DNA from: Mycobacterium attenuatum
Lineage (GTDB): Bacteria > Actinomycetota > Actinomycetes > Mycobacteriales > Mycobacteriaceae
Length of the DNA stretch: 64,000 nucleotides
Direction of reading: 5' to 3'
NCBI RefSeq assembly: GCF_900566085.1
Contig: NZ_UPHT01000008.1
Coordinates: forward strand, 1 to 64,000
A program made the position numbers and the translations under genes. This document shows positions 19,753-28,441 of the stretch, in pieces (positions within the stretch are counted from its first letter, which is position 1; every line of letters begins with the position of its first letter). The notes under the pieces were generated by a model. That model did not search any database and had not been told where the DNA came from. It was given only the letters and a program-made list of their open reading frames with translations.

Positions 19753-21747
19753 CTAGTTCCAGATGCGGACGCGGTGCTGCGGTGCCAGGTACAGCGCATC
19801 GTGTTCGGTGACGCCGAAGGCATCATAAAAAGCGTCGATGTTGCGCACCACACCGTTGCACCGGAACTCCGGCGGGGAGTGCGGGTCGACCGCCAGCCGC
19901 CGAATCACTTCGGCTGCACGCGATTTGGTGCGCCACACCTGAGCCCAGCCGAAGAACACCCGCTGCACGCCGGTGAGGCCGTCGATGACGGGAGCGGGCT
20001 TGCCCTGCAGCGACAGCTGGTAGGCCAGTAGCGCGATGGACAGCCCCCCCAGATCGCCGATGTTCTCCCCGACGGTGAACGCGCCGTTCACGTGGTGCCC
20101 ACCGTCCAGCCCGCGCGGCGCGTAGCGCTCGTATTGTTCGATCAACGTCGTGGTGCGGGTGCCGAATTCGGTGCGGTCGTCGTCGGTCCACCAGTCGACC
20201 AGGTTGCCGTCACCGTCGTACTTGGCGCCCTGATCGTCGAAGCCATGGCCGATCTCGTGTCCGATTACGGCGCCGATCCCTCCGTAGTTGGCGGCGTCGT
20301 CCGCCTCGGCGTCGAAGAACGGCGGCTGCAAAATCGCTGCCGGAAAGACGATTTCGTTCATTCCCGGGTTGTAGTAGGCGTTGACGGTCTGTGGTGTCAT
20401 GAACCATTCGTCGCGGTCGACCGGGCCGCCCAGCTTGGCCAGCTCGCGGTCGTGGTTGACCGCATAGCCGCGCCGGAAGTTGCCGTAGAGGTCGTGACGG
20501 TCGATCACCAGCGCGGAGTAGTCCTTCCAGGTGGCCGGATAGCCGACCTTGGCGGTGAACTTGCTCAGCTTGGCCAGCGCCCGCTGCCGGGTCTGCGGCG
20601 TCATCCAGGCCAACTCGCTGATGCTGACCCGGTAGGCCTCTTGCAGGTTGGCCACCAGCGCGTCGATTCGGGCCTTGGCTCCTGGTGGGAAATGCCTTTG
20701 CACATAAAGCTTTCCGACCGCATCGCCCATCAGCGTCTCCACCAGGGCCACGCCCCGCTTCCAGCGGTCGCGGATCCGCTCGGCGCCGGTGAGCCTGCGG
20801 CCGTAGAACTCGAAGTCCTGGTCGACCAGATCGCGCGTCAGCCAGGGGGCCCGGGATCGGATCAACCGCCAGCGCGCCCAACACTTCCAGTCGTCGAGAT
20901 TTTCGCTGTCCCACAGCGCCGCGAACGTGTGCAGGTAATCAGGCTGGCGAACTACCAATTCCGCTACGGCTTGCGGTGTAGTGCCCAGCGCGGTGATCCA
21001 GCCCGCCCAGTCGAACCCGGCGCCCTCGACCGCCAGGTCGGCAAAGGTGCGCAGGTTGTAGTTGAGCTCGGCGTCGCGGCGCTTGACGACGTCCCAGTGC
21101 GCGGCGGCCAGCTTGCTTTCCAATGCCACGATGCGGGCCGCGATATCGGCGTAGTCGGCCTGGTCTGCACCGTCGTCGCCGAACACCAGGCTGAACATCC
21201 GCGCGATGTGGCCGGGGTAGGCGGCCAGCACCTCAGCGTGCTGTTCGTCGCGGTAGTAGGACTCGTCGGGCAGGCCGATGCCGGACTGGGAGAAGTGCAC
21301 CAGGTAACGGGTCGAGTCTTTGGAATCGGTGTCGACATAGAAGCCGATGCCACCGCCCATGCCGGTGCGTTGCAGCGCGCCGATGACGGCGGCCAGGGCG
21401 ACCCGATCCGGCGCGCTGTCAATAGCGGTCAGCTCGTCGTGCAGCGGTTGCACGCCGCGGCGTTCCACCGCGTCCTCCTCGAGGAAGCTGGCGTACAGGT
21501 CGCCGATGCGCTGTTCGTCGGTTCCGGGCAGGGCGCCGGTCTTGCTGGCTTCGATGATCAGGTCGCGGACCTGCTCTTCGGCCCGGTCGAACAAGTGGCG
21601 AAACGCCCCATCGGTCGCCCGGTCGGCGGGTATCTCGTATTCCTTGAGCCAGTGGCCGTTGACGTGGCCGAACAGGTCGTCCTGGGGGCGGGCGGCGGCG
21701 TCGACGTGGCTCAGGTCGATTCCCGAGCGAATGGCCTCTACTGTCAC
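19753..21747 (-). CDS. zmp1: Zinc metalloprotease Zmp1 (M13, neprilysin family)
   Basis: M13 endopeptidase of 664 residues, orthologous to Rv0198c, which in M. tuberculosis affects inflammasome activation and phagosome maturation. The zinc site is HEIGHGFDDQG (His497, Glu498, His501) with third ligand Glu561 in GENIGDLGG; the substrate-binding motif NAYYNPGMNEIVFPA is present upstream. No classical signal peptide is visible, as in the M. tuberculosis protein. GTG 21747 is chosen because it follows a GGAAGGA and gives the ortholog's N terminus (SGIDLSHVDA). It diverges from the Rv0199-like gene across 42 bases. Confidence 0.95.
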   Translation of the reverse strand: MTVEAIRSGIDLSHVDAAARPQDDLFGHVNGHWLKEYEIPADRATDGAFRHLFDRAEEQVRDLIIEASKTGALPGTDEQRIGDLYASFLEEDAVERRGVQPLHDELTAIDSAPDRVALAAVIGALQRTGMGGGIGFYVDTDSKDSTRYLVHFSQSGIGLPDESYYRDEQHAEVLAAYPGHIARMFSLVFGDDGADQADYADIAARIVALESKLAAAHWDVVKRRDAELNYNLRTFADLAVEGAGFDWAGWITALGTTPQAVAELVVRQPDYLHTFAALWDSENLDDWKCWARWRLIRSRAPWLTRDLVDQDFEFYGRRLTGAERIRDRWKRGVALVETLMGDAVGKLYVQRHFPPGAKARIDALVANLQEAYRVSISELAWMTPQTRQRALAKLSKFTAKVGYPATWKDYSALVIDRHDLYGNFRRGYAVNHDRELAKLGGPVDRDEWFMTPQTVNAYYNPGMNEIVFPAAILQPPFFDAEADDAANYGGIGAVIGHEIGHGFDDQGAKYDGDGNLVDWWTDDDRTEFGTRTTTLIEQYERYAPRGLDGGHHVNGAFTVGENIGDLGGLSIALLAYQLSLQGKPAPVIDGLTGVQRVFFGWAQVWRTKSRAAEVIRRLAVDPHSPPEFRCNGVVRNIDAFYDAFGVTEHDALYLAPQHRVRIWN

Positions 21748-21789
21748 CCCGCCATCCTTCCATCTGCTTTCAGGTGCGACCATCTGGCC

Positions 21790-22428
21790 ATGGCAGACGA
21801 CGACGCCGCGGTCGATTCGGCCGACGACTCCGGGGACGCTACGCCGGAGCCCGACGAGCCGGAGTCGTCGCGCGCCGCCATGTTCTCCAACTACGGCATC
21901 GCCTCCACCGTTCTCGGGCTGCTGTCGGTGGCCGCAGTCGTGCTCGGCGCCCTCATCTGGTCATCGCACCGTCAGGAGGTCGCCGAGCGGGTGTACCTGA
22001 GTCGGGTCATGCGCGCGGCCGCCGAATGGACCGATGTGCTGATCAACATGAACGCCGGCAACATCGACTCCAGTCTGCAGCGGCTGCACGACGGGACGGT
22101 CGGACAGCTCAACACCGATTTCGACGCCGCCGTGCAGCCCTACCGGCAGGTCGTGGAGAAGTTGCAGACGCGCAGCAACGGCCGCATCGAGGCGGTGGCA
22201 ATCGAAGCGGTGCACCACGACCTGGACACCCAGCCCGGCAGCGCCCGGCCGGTGGTGACCACCAAATTGCCGCCCTTCGCCACCCGCACGGACTCGGTGC
22301 TGCTGGTAGCGACGTCGGTCGCCGAGAATGCCGGCGCCAAACCGCAGACAGTGCACTGGAGCCTGCGGATCGAGGTCTCCGAGGTGGACGGAAAACTGAT
22401 GATCTCCGGCCTGGAATCAATCCGGTGA
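21790..22428 (+). CDS. Mce-associated-like membrane protein (Rv0199-like)
   Basis: Protein of 212 residues with an acidic N-terminal tail (residues 1-30), one membrane helix (about 35-58, VLGLLSVAAVVLGALIW) and an extracytoplasmic NTF2-like domain, the layout of Mce-associated membrane proteins. Such proteins accompany Mce lipid importers and may stabilise them; in M. tuberculosis Rv0199 is linked by similarity, not by adjacency, to an mce operon. ATG 21790 matches the ortholog. It overlaps the next gene in a GTGA, giving a two-gene operon. Confidence 0.85.
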   Translation: MADDDAAVDSADDSGDATPEPDEPESSRAAMFSNYGIASTVLGLLSVAAVVLGALIWSSHRQEVAERVYLSRVMRAAAEWTDVLINMNAGNIDSSLQRLHDGTVGQLNTDFDAAVQPYRQVVEKLQTRSNGRIEAVAIEAVHHDLDTQPGSARPVVTTKLPPFATRTDSVLLVATSVAENAGAKPQTVHWSLRIEVSEVDGKLMISGLESIR

Positions 22429-23126
22429 GACTCCCGACGAGAAACGCGTGGCGGCTGGCCGTATTCGACGTCGCGGCGCCGCTGGTGGCCGCCACGGCAC
22501 TGCTGGTGATCGGATTCGTGCTCGGCTGGCCGTGGTGGTGGATTTCGGCGTGCTCGGTGTTGGTGCTGCTGATCGCCGAGGGTGTGGCGGTCAATTTCTG
22601 GCTGTTTCGCCGTGATGCCGTCACCGTAGGCACCGACGACGACGCGCCGGGGCTGCGCCTGGCCGTGGTGTTGTTGTGCACGGCCGCCCTGGTGGCAGCC
22701 GTCGTGACCGGATACACCCACTGGACCACCCCGGACCGTGAGTTCGATCGTGACTCCCGAACGGTGGTCCAGGTTGCTACCGGCATGGCCGAGGCGGTGG
22801 CGTCGTTCTCGCCGACGGCCCCGAATGCCTCGGTGGATCGGGCCGCGGCCATGATGGTCCCGGACCGGGCGCAAGCATTCAAGGAGCAGTATTCCAAGTC
22901 CAGTGCCGACCTGGCGCAGCGCAAGGTCACCGCGACGGCCACCACGCTGTCGGCGGGGGTGGAGGCGCTCGGGCCCGCGGCGGCCAGCGTGGCGGTGATT
23001 CTGCGGGTTACCCAGAACTCGCCCGGTCAGACCACCAGTCAGGCGGCGCCGGCGCTGCGGGTAACGCTGACCAAGCGCGGCAATGACTGGCTGGTGCTCG
23101 ACGTGACGCCGATCAATTCTCGTTAA
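22425..23126 (+). CDS. Mce-associated-like membrane protein (Rv0200-like)
   Basis: Protein of 233 residues with two or three N-terminal hydrophobic segments (about 10-30 and 34-52, then VVLLCTAALVAAVVTGY near 80) followed by an extracytoplasmic domain like that of the upstream protein (YSKSSADLAQRKVTATATTL; DWLVLDVTPI). The GTG start overlaps the upstream stop (GTGA), implying coupled synthesis and probably a heteromeric complex. The gene is convergent with the Rv0201c-like gene with a 19-base gap. Function is inferred only from layout. Confidence 0.8.
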   Translation: MRLPTRNAWRLAVFDVAAPLVAATALLVIGFVLGWPWWWISACSVLVLLIAEGVAVNFWLFRRDAVTVGTDDDAPGLRLAVVLLCTAALVAAVVTGYTHWTTPDREFDRDSRTVVQVATGMAEAVASFSPTAPNASVDRAAAMMVPDRAQAFKEQYSKSSADLAQRKVTATATTLSAGVEALGPAAASVAVILRVTQNSPGQTTSQAAPALRVTLTKRGNDWLVLDVTPINSR

Positions 23127-23145
23127 GCGTTAGGACACCCGTCAG

Positions 23146-23664
23146 TCAGTTGCTGTCGGCCGCGCGGGTATTGCGCACCCGGACGAACCGGTCGGACAGC
23201 CGTCGCATCCGGATCATCAGCGAGGCGGACGGACTGACACTGCCGTCGAGGTAGGAAGCCAAGTTCTCGACCTCTACACCGATGCGGGACGCGAATTCCT
23301 GCCGTCCCAGACCTGAGCGATCCATCAGCAGCTTCACGTGACGGGCCACCTCGGCGCGCTCGTTGGCCTCCAATTGGATACGAGCGCGCTCCAGCACCTC
23401 CGACAGCGCCTTGGAAATGCCGTACGGCCGAGTTCCTTCCAGCACTTCTTCCACCTGGCGGGCCGTCCGTCCGTAGGGGTCGCGCTTGAGCGCCGCGGCA
23501 ATGCGTTTCCAGGTGGCGATGTCGCCGCCCTCAAGAGCCGAGCGGATCGCGGCGGTGGACCAAAACTCCACTGGCTGGTCGTTGCCGGGTTCGCCGGTTT
23601 CTCGCCCAGGCCGTCGCGGTGGCGGAGCGGGCATAGGTTTCCGCTGGTCGGCGGCCAACGTCAC
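23146..23664 (-). CDS. Helix-turn-helix protein downstream of mmpL11 (Rv0201c-like)
   Basis: Protein of 172 residues. The N-terminal 30 residues are Pro/Arg-rich, and the middle is helical and charged. The C-terminal part contains an XRE-like helix-turn-helix (HVKLLMDRSGLGRQEFASRIG, shown in part, then VENLASYLDGSVSPSASLMIRMRR, in part), so it may bind DNA. The ATG overlaps the mmpL11 stop (23661-23664), making it the distal gene of the mmpL11 operon. A regulator translationally coupled to the transporter is plausible, but the target is unknown. Confidence 0.8.
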   Translation of the reverse strand: MTLAADQRKPMPAPPPRRPGRETGEPGNDQPVEFWSTAAIRSALEGGDIATWKRIAAALKRDPYGRTARQVEEVLEGTRPYGISKALSEVLERARIQLEANERAEVARHVKLLMDRSGLGRQEFASRIGVEVENLASYLDGSVSPSASLMIRMRRLSDRFVRVRNTRAADSN

Positions 23665-26600
23665 CTCGCCTCCTCCAACATCGCTACCGCCACTGCCAGG
23701 CAGCGCTGCCTGACCTCCTCCCAGTTTGCCTCGGCATCGGGCTCGGGCCAGTCGTCGTCGACATCCGACGGGTGTGGATCAGCAAGCCGGCGAACCAGCT
23801 GGGTGGCCATCCATTGCCGCCTCGAATACGAATCCAGTGGCTGACAACAGTAATACCTGTCCATTCCCGCCAGCACGACGGCCGCGGTTTCGGGCTCCAT
23901 TGCTTCGACCATGTCAGCAAATTCGGCATAATCGCGGCTGCTGTTACGGCTCATGATCAGGTAGCCCTTGAGCCGCAACGTTTCCGCCCCAGTGGGGATC
24001 AGCAGCCGGTCGCCGGTGGGCAATTGGACGTTGGTGGTTTCGATCGGGCCGCGCCGCTCCAGCCGGGGCCGGTCCGTTCCGCCCCTGGTGGCCGCGTGCT
24101 CGGCGGCATTGGTTTGCAGGGCGTCGAGTGCGACCGAGAGTCGCCCGCGCCAGACGGTAACCGGGTGCACCGGGCGCTCGGCCCACGACATCGCCCTGGC
24201 AATGCCGCTGCGGTAGGCCTGGCCGACCTTGCTGGCCGCGGATTGGCCGCTGCCGACGGTCTTCGTGTTGGTCCCCGAGGCAGCACCCGCGGCAGCACCG
24301 GAGGCAGCCCCGGAGGCAGCCCCGGAGCTAGCCGGCACGGCGAATTCGGCGATGTTCTTTCCGTCTCTGACCAGTTCTGGAATGTGTTCGGGTCCCTTGC
24401 CGCCGCGCCCGCAACCGGTGAAGGCAAGCGGGTCGGCCACACAAATCGCGTCGGGAGCAAGGTGTTTGAACCTGGCCGCGGACTTGAGCAGCATGCGCAG
24501 GTCGGCGCTGGGGGCAATCGCGGCGGCGATGTCGTCGGGAATCACCACGACGTCGCCCAAGTCGACCTCGGGGAGCGGGCGGTCGAAGTCCACCGACGGC
24601 AGGATGCGGGCCAACCACCGCGGTAGCCACCAGTTCCACTGCGAGAACATCGCCATCAGGGCCGGGACCAGGACCAGCCTGACGATCGTGGCGTCCACGG
24701 CGATCGCGACGGCGCAGGCCACGCCGATCTCGGCCACCAGCGGCATGCCGGCGAAAGCGAATCCGCAGAACACCGCGATCATGATCAGCGCGGCGCTGGT
24801 GATGGTGCGCGCGCTGGTGCTCACCCCGTAGGCGACCGCGTCGCGGGTCTGGCCGGTGTGCAGGAATCGTTCTCGGATCCGGGTCAGCAGGAAGATTTCG
24901 TAGTCCATCGACAACCCGAACGTCATCGCCAGGACCAGCGGGGGAACCGTGCTGTCGATCGAACTCAACTGCGGAAAGCCCAGCTTGTCCGCCCAGCCCC
25001 ATTGGAAGACCATGACCAGGCTGCCGTAGGCGGCCGCCACCGACAGCAACGTCATCAGCACGCCCTTGAGCGCCAGCAAAACCGAGTGGATGGAGATCAG
25101 CAGCATCACGAACGCGATCAGGGCCACAAAGGCCAGCACCAGCGGTTCGGTCGCCGACACCCGGTCGTCGAAGTCCTTGATCAGCGCGGTCGGTCCGCCG
25201 ACGTCGATGTGTGCCCCACCGGCGGTCTTGGGAAGGTGGGTTCGCATCCAGTCGACGGTGTACCGGGCGCGCATGTCCTCCGGGTCGACCGACAGCACCG
25301 CGCTGAGCAGCGCACTGCCGTTATCGACGGCAAACTTCGGCGGCGCCACCGAGGCGACGTCGGGAGCCCGCGTCATCTGCTCACGGATCGCCGCGATGGT
25401 TTGGCTGTGTGCCGGCGTGGACGCGCCGCCGTCGGGGAATGTGACGAGCACCTGTGCGGGGCCCAGCGCACCCGGCCCGAGCGCCTGCGCGGCCGCCGAC
25501 ACCCCGGCACGGATCTCATGCGAGGAGTCGAACTGCCGCAGCAGGCTGTTGCCCAGCACCATCTGGGTCGCCGGCGCCGCCATGAGCAGCAGCACCATCG
25601 ATGCCGACAACGCCGTCATCCAGGGTCGGCGCATCACCCATCCAACCCAGCGGGTCCAGAACCGGGACTGCGTGCTTTCCGGTCGCCGGGACCAGTGCAG
25701 CAGCGCCGATCGCTTGGCGGCCGCGCGGGCGAAGGTGGCCAGCAGCGCCGGGGTCAGCGTGGCCGACGTCAGCATCGCGACCGCGACGGCCAGGATCGCC
25801 CCGGTGGCCATCGACCGCAGCGCTGGGGTGTTGATCAGGTAGATGCCGGTGAGCGAGGCGATCACGGTCATCCCGGACAGCACCACCGCGAGCCCGGAGG
25901 TGGCCATGGCGGCGTCCACCGCCTCCTGCGGCCGGCGCCCGGTACGCAGTTCCTCGCGGAAGCGCATCAGGATGAACAGCGAATAGTCGACCGCGAGCGC
26001 GATCCCGAACATCGACACCGTCGACGTCACGAACACCGACATGGTGGTGTGCATCGACAGCAGATAGACCACGCCCATGGTGACGACGACCGTGCAGACG
26101 CCCAGCGCCAACGGGATGGCCGCGGCGGCAAGCGAGCCGAACACGGCGAGCAGGACGATCAGGATAATCGGCAGGTTCCAGCGTTCGGCATCGGCGATGT
26201 CGCGTTTGGTGTTGGCCGCTGCGGCGGCGCTGAGCGCACCTTGGCCGATCACGTAAAGGCGCACGCGACCGTCGGCGGTTTGTCCGGGCTTGTCACCTTT
26301 GATCCCGATTTTTTGGCGCAACTTCTTGGCGACATCGCTGGTCCCGGCATTGCGAGCGTCCAGCCGCAGGGACACCACGTACGGTCGGTCGGGCTGCGGT
26401 GGCCGTTGGGTGGGGTTGGGCACCTCCGACACACCCGGAAATTCGCCGGCGATTCGCCGCAGCCGAGCGACCGCGTCGTTGATGTCCTGGAAACTGGCGT
26501 CCGGGCGGGGCGTGGCCACCAGCGCCAGCGACGGCGCTTCCTGGTCGGGGTATTGAGCGTCTAGGACATCGTGGACCAGCAACGACTGCGACCCGGCTAC

Positions 26601-26729
26601 CTCGAAGCCGCCGCCGGTGAGATTCCCCGACTGCGTCATGGCCAGATAGATCGCCGGCGCCAATGCGAGGAACCAGCCTGTGAGCACCAACCACCGGAAT
26701 CTGCGCAGGTTGCGGCTCAGGCGCATCAT
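23661..26729 (-). CDS. mmpL11: RND-family lipid transporter MmpL11
   Basis: Protein of 1,022 residues with 11-12 membrane helices and two periplasmic porter loops. MmpL11 exports long-chain wax esters and mycolate-derived lipids and has been linked to haem uptake. Proton-relay Asp-Tyr pairs are present in both halves (ALAVDYSLFI and GLSMDYEIFL). ATG 26729 (MMRLSRNLRRFRWLV) matches the M. tuberculosis start; the open frame runs further upstream without similarity. The protein is about 55 residues longer than the 966-residue ortholog, largely because of an SGAA-repeat linker in the C-terminal cytoplasmic domain (24274-24333). It is translationally coupled to the helix-turn-helix gene downstream. 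Confidence 0.95.
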   Translation of the reverse strand: MMRLSRNLRRFRWLVLTGWFLALAPAIYLAMTQSGNLTGGGFEVAGSQSLLVHDVLDAQYPDQEAPSLALVATPRPDASFQDINDAVARLRRIAGEFPGVSEVPNPTQRPPQPDRPYVVSLRLDARNAGTSDVAKKLRQKIGIKGDKPGQTADGRVRLYVIGQGALSAAAAANTKRDIADAERWNLPIILIVLLAVFGSLAAAAIPLALGVCTVVVTMGVVYLLSMHTTMSVFVTSTVSMFGIALAVDYSLFILMRFREELRTGRRPQEAVDAAMATSGLAVVLSGMTVIASLTGIYLINTPALRSMATGAILAVAVAMLTSATLTPALLATFARAAAKRSALLHWSRRPESTQSRFWTRWVGWVMRRPWMTALSASMVLLLMAAPATQMVLGNSLLRQFDSSHEIRAGVSAAAQALGPGALGPAQVLVTFPDGGASTPAHSQTIAAIREQMTRAPDVASVAPPKFAVDNGSALLSAVLSVDPEDMRARYTVDWMRTHLPKTAGGAHIDVGGPTALIKDFDDRVSATEPLVLAFVALIAFVMLLISIHSVLLALKGVLMTLLSVAAAYGSLVMVFQWGWADKLGFPQLSSIDSTVPPLVLAMTFGLSMDYEIFLLTRIRERFLHTGQTRDAVAYGVSTSARTITSAALIMIAVFCGFAFAGMPLVAEIGVACAVAIAVDATIVRLVLVPALMAMFSQWNWWLPRWLARILPSVDFDRPLPEVDLGDVVVIPDDIAAAIAPSADLRMLLKSAARFKHLAPDAICVADPLAFTGCGRGGKGPEHIPELVRDGKNIAEFAVPASSGAASGAASGAAAGAASGTNTKTVGSGQSAASKVGQAYRSGIARAMSWAERPVHPVTVWRGRLSVALDALQTNAAEHAATRGGTDRPRLERRGPIETTNVQLPTGDRLLIPTGAETLRLKGYLIMSRNSSRDYAEFADMVEAMEPETAAVVLAGMDRYYCCQPLDSYSRRQWMATQLVRRLADPHPSDVDDDWPEPDAEANWEEVRQRCLAVAVAMLEEAR
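24274..24333. repeat. Five 12-base tandem repeats inside mmpL11
   Basis: Units resembling CCGGAGGCAGCC occur five times in a row with one or two changes each, two being identical. On the coding strand they give an Ala/Ser/Gly linker (A-S-S-G-A-A-S-G-A-A repeated) in the C-terminal cytoplasmic domain. Perfect 12-base periodicity keeps the frame, so copy number could vary between strains. Confidence 0.9.
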
Positions 26730-26907
26730 GAACTGCTGGATGTCGTTCTCCCCGTATGTGTCGCGCGGTGGTGCTCGCGAGCCTACCGCAGAGCACCACC
26801 AATCATGTCCGCTTATTGGTTGCTGAGCTGCAACGATGCGGTCTACAGGCCGCCGTGAGCCCGACCTCGGTTGATGTGGGTCGGCGATACCCCGCCAAGG
26901 TCGCCGG

Positions 26908-27082
26908 ATGCGCGCAGCCGGGAGAGGCCGGCAACGCTGCGGGCGGCTAGCCACTCTCGATCGCGTCGCGCTGCCGGGCGTCGTGCTCGTCATGCTGGCC
27001 GAGACGTTGGCAACCGATGCGATCGATGCCCCCGCGGCTACCGGGAACGCGGCTGGCCGTCACCTCAGCGGCGCTTGTGACG
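26908..27082 (+). pseudogene. Probable remnant of the secreted haem carrier Rv0203
   Basis: The frame from 26908 has a weak signal-peptide-like stretch (VALPGVVLVMLAETLATDA, followed by GACDV) resembling the export signal and mature start of Rv0203, the haem-binding protein encoded exactly here, between mmpL11 and Rv0204c, in M. tuberculosis. After about 55 residues similarity stops and the frame runs into the oppositely oriented flippase-like gene. The helical body and its haem ligands are absent. Similarity is modest, so position is the main evidence. I see no other gene in 26730-27082. Confidence 0.4.
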
Positions 27083-28270
27083 TTAAGTCACCGGATCGCT
27101 TTCATGGCCATGATCAGGCGGGAGTAAGGGGCCCTGTAGGGCGGTTTCGGACGGGTCGTCGGCAAAGCGGCGCTGGATCGGGAGCATGCGTCCCAGCTCG
27201 GGGTCGGTCGGCGGGTCGTCGGCATCCGTGTCGGCGACCTTCTCGGTGCGGAACATGAAAAAGAACACCACCCAGCCGATAGCGGCGATGAACAGCCAGC
27301 TGATCAGCCGGTAAATCAACATCGCCGAGATGGCATTGGGCAGGGCCATGCCGCTGGATACCAGGCCCGGCACCAGCACCGCCTCCACGACCAGCAGGCC
27401 GCCCGGCATCAACGGGATGGTGCCGACCGCGCGGGCTGCCGCATAGGCGACCGTCAGCCCCGCGACCGAGGCATGGTCTCCGGCGGCGTAGGCGGCGAAG
27501 CCCAGGCAGGCCACGTCGGCGATCCAGTTGAACAGCGACCAGCTGAACGCCACTGCCAGGTCGCGCCGGCTCAGGCTGACCGACTCGAGTTGCGTCAGCG
27601 TTTCCCGCCATTTCGCTACGCCGGTGTCGGCCGGCTTACCGCGAAGCGAGTTGACCCACGACAGAACCCGGTTACCGATCCCTTCGATCAGTTCCGGCCG
27701 CGACGCCACCGCCTGGGCCAGCAGCAGCAACGCCACGAAACCGCCGAGGGTGAACAGCAGCGAAAAGGGGTTGTTCTTGGCGCCCAGGAAGAACGCGCCG
27801 CCCAGCCCGAGCAGGGCCAGCCCGACGGCCTGCAGCACACCCGACATCACCAGCTGCCACGACGCCACCACCGTCGAGGCACCCCAGATGCGTTGCTGGC
27901 GCAGCAGGAAGGTGGCCGACAGCACCGGACCGCCCGGCAGCGTGGTACTCAGTGAGTTCGCCGCGTAGAAGGCGGCTTCGGACCGTAATTGCTTGACGTG
28001 TACCCCGGCCGATCTCAACAGCGTGCGCTGGATCTGCGCGAAACTGTGCATCGAGGCCGCCGCTGCCCCCATGGCAGCCACCAACCACCACCAGTTGGCC
28101 TGATAGATGCTCATCCACGCTTTGGCCAGCTGGTCCCACACCAGCGCGATCTCGACGGCCAACACGATTGCGACGATGCCCAAGACCATCCAGCGCAGCC
28201 ACCAGTACTTGCCGCGCGGCGCCTCTTCGCGCCGGTCGACGAGCTTGCGGACGGGGGCGTCGTGCGACAC
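27083..28270 (-). CDS. UPF0104 / YbhN-like polytopic membrane protein (Rv0204c-like)
   Basis: Integral membrane protein of 395 residues with about eight helices in the lysylphosphatidylglycerol synthase transmembrane (UPF0104/YbhN) family, members of which flip or synthesise modified lipids. Family features include AAFYAANSLSTTLPGGPVLSAT (shown in part), the LFNWIADVACLGFAAYA segment and GTIPLMPGGLLVVEAVL near the C terminus. No aminoacyltransferase domain is fused, so a flippase or permease role is more likely than synthesis. GTG 28270 is chosen by comparison with the ortholog; ATG 28312 is also in frame. It lies between mmpL11 and mmpL3, consistent with envelope-lipid handling. Confidence 0.82.
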   Translation of the reverse strand: MSHDAPVRKLVDRREEAPRGKYWWLRWMVLGIVAIVLAVEIALVWDQLAKAWMSIYQANWWWLVAAMGAAAASMHSFAQIQRTLLRSAGVHVKQLRSEAAFYAANSLSTTLPGGPVLSATFLLRQQRIWGASTVVASWQLVMSGVLQAVGLALLGLGGAFFLGAKNNPFSLLFTLGGFVALLLLAQAVASRPELIEGIGNRVLSWVNSLRGKPADTGVAKWRETLTQLESVSLSRRDLAVAFSWSLFNWIADVACLGFAAYAAGDHASVAGLTVAYAAARAVGTIPLMPGGLLVVEAVLVPGLVSSGMALPNAISAMLIYRLISWLFIAAIGWVVFFFMFRTEKVADTDADDPPTDPELGRMLPIQRRFADDPSETALQGPLLPPDHGHESDPVT

Positions 28271-28441
28271 CGGATAAGGGTAACCGCGCCGGTGGCACGG
28301 CGATCTCCGCACGTCATCGACTGTGTCAGGGTCGTTCCGGGGTCGTGACCGGATCGTGGCGGGCAGCGACTATCACCGTCTCGGCCGCGCCCGGCCAGGC
28401 TTTGCGGTAGCCGGGCACCGCGGCCCGGCTAGGCTTGCCGG

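Noticed and set aside
20092..21747. Long plus-strand open frame running into the Rv0199-like gene
   Set aside because: It is antisense to zmp1, whose family motifs and GC-rich codon bias explain the open frame; only the part from 21790 is a real gene.
24858..26564. 568-codon plus-strand frame antisense to mmpL11
   Set aside because: Gln/His/Arg-rich shadow sequence typical of antisense frames in high-GC genes; no family features.
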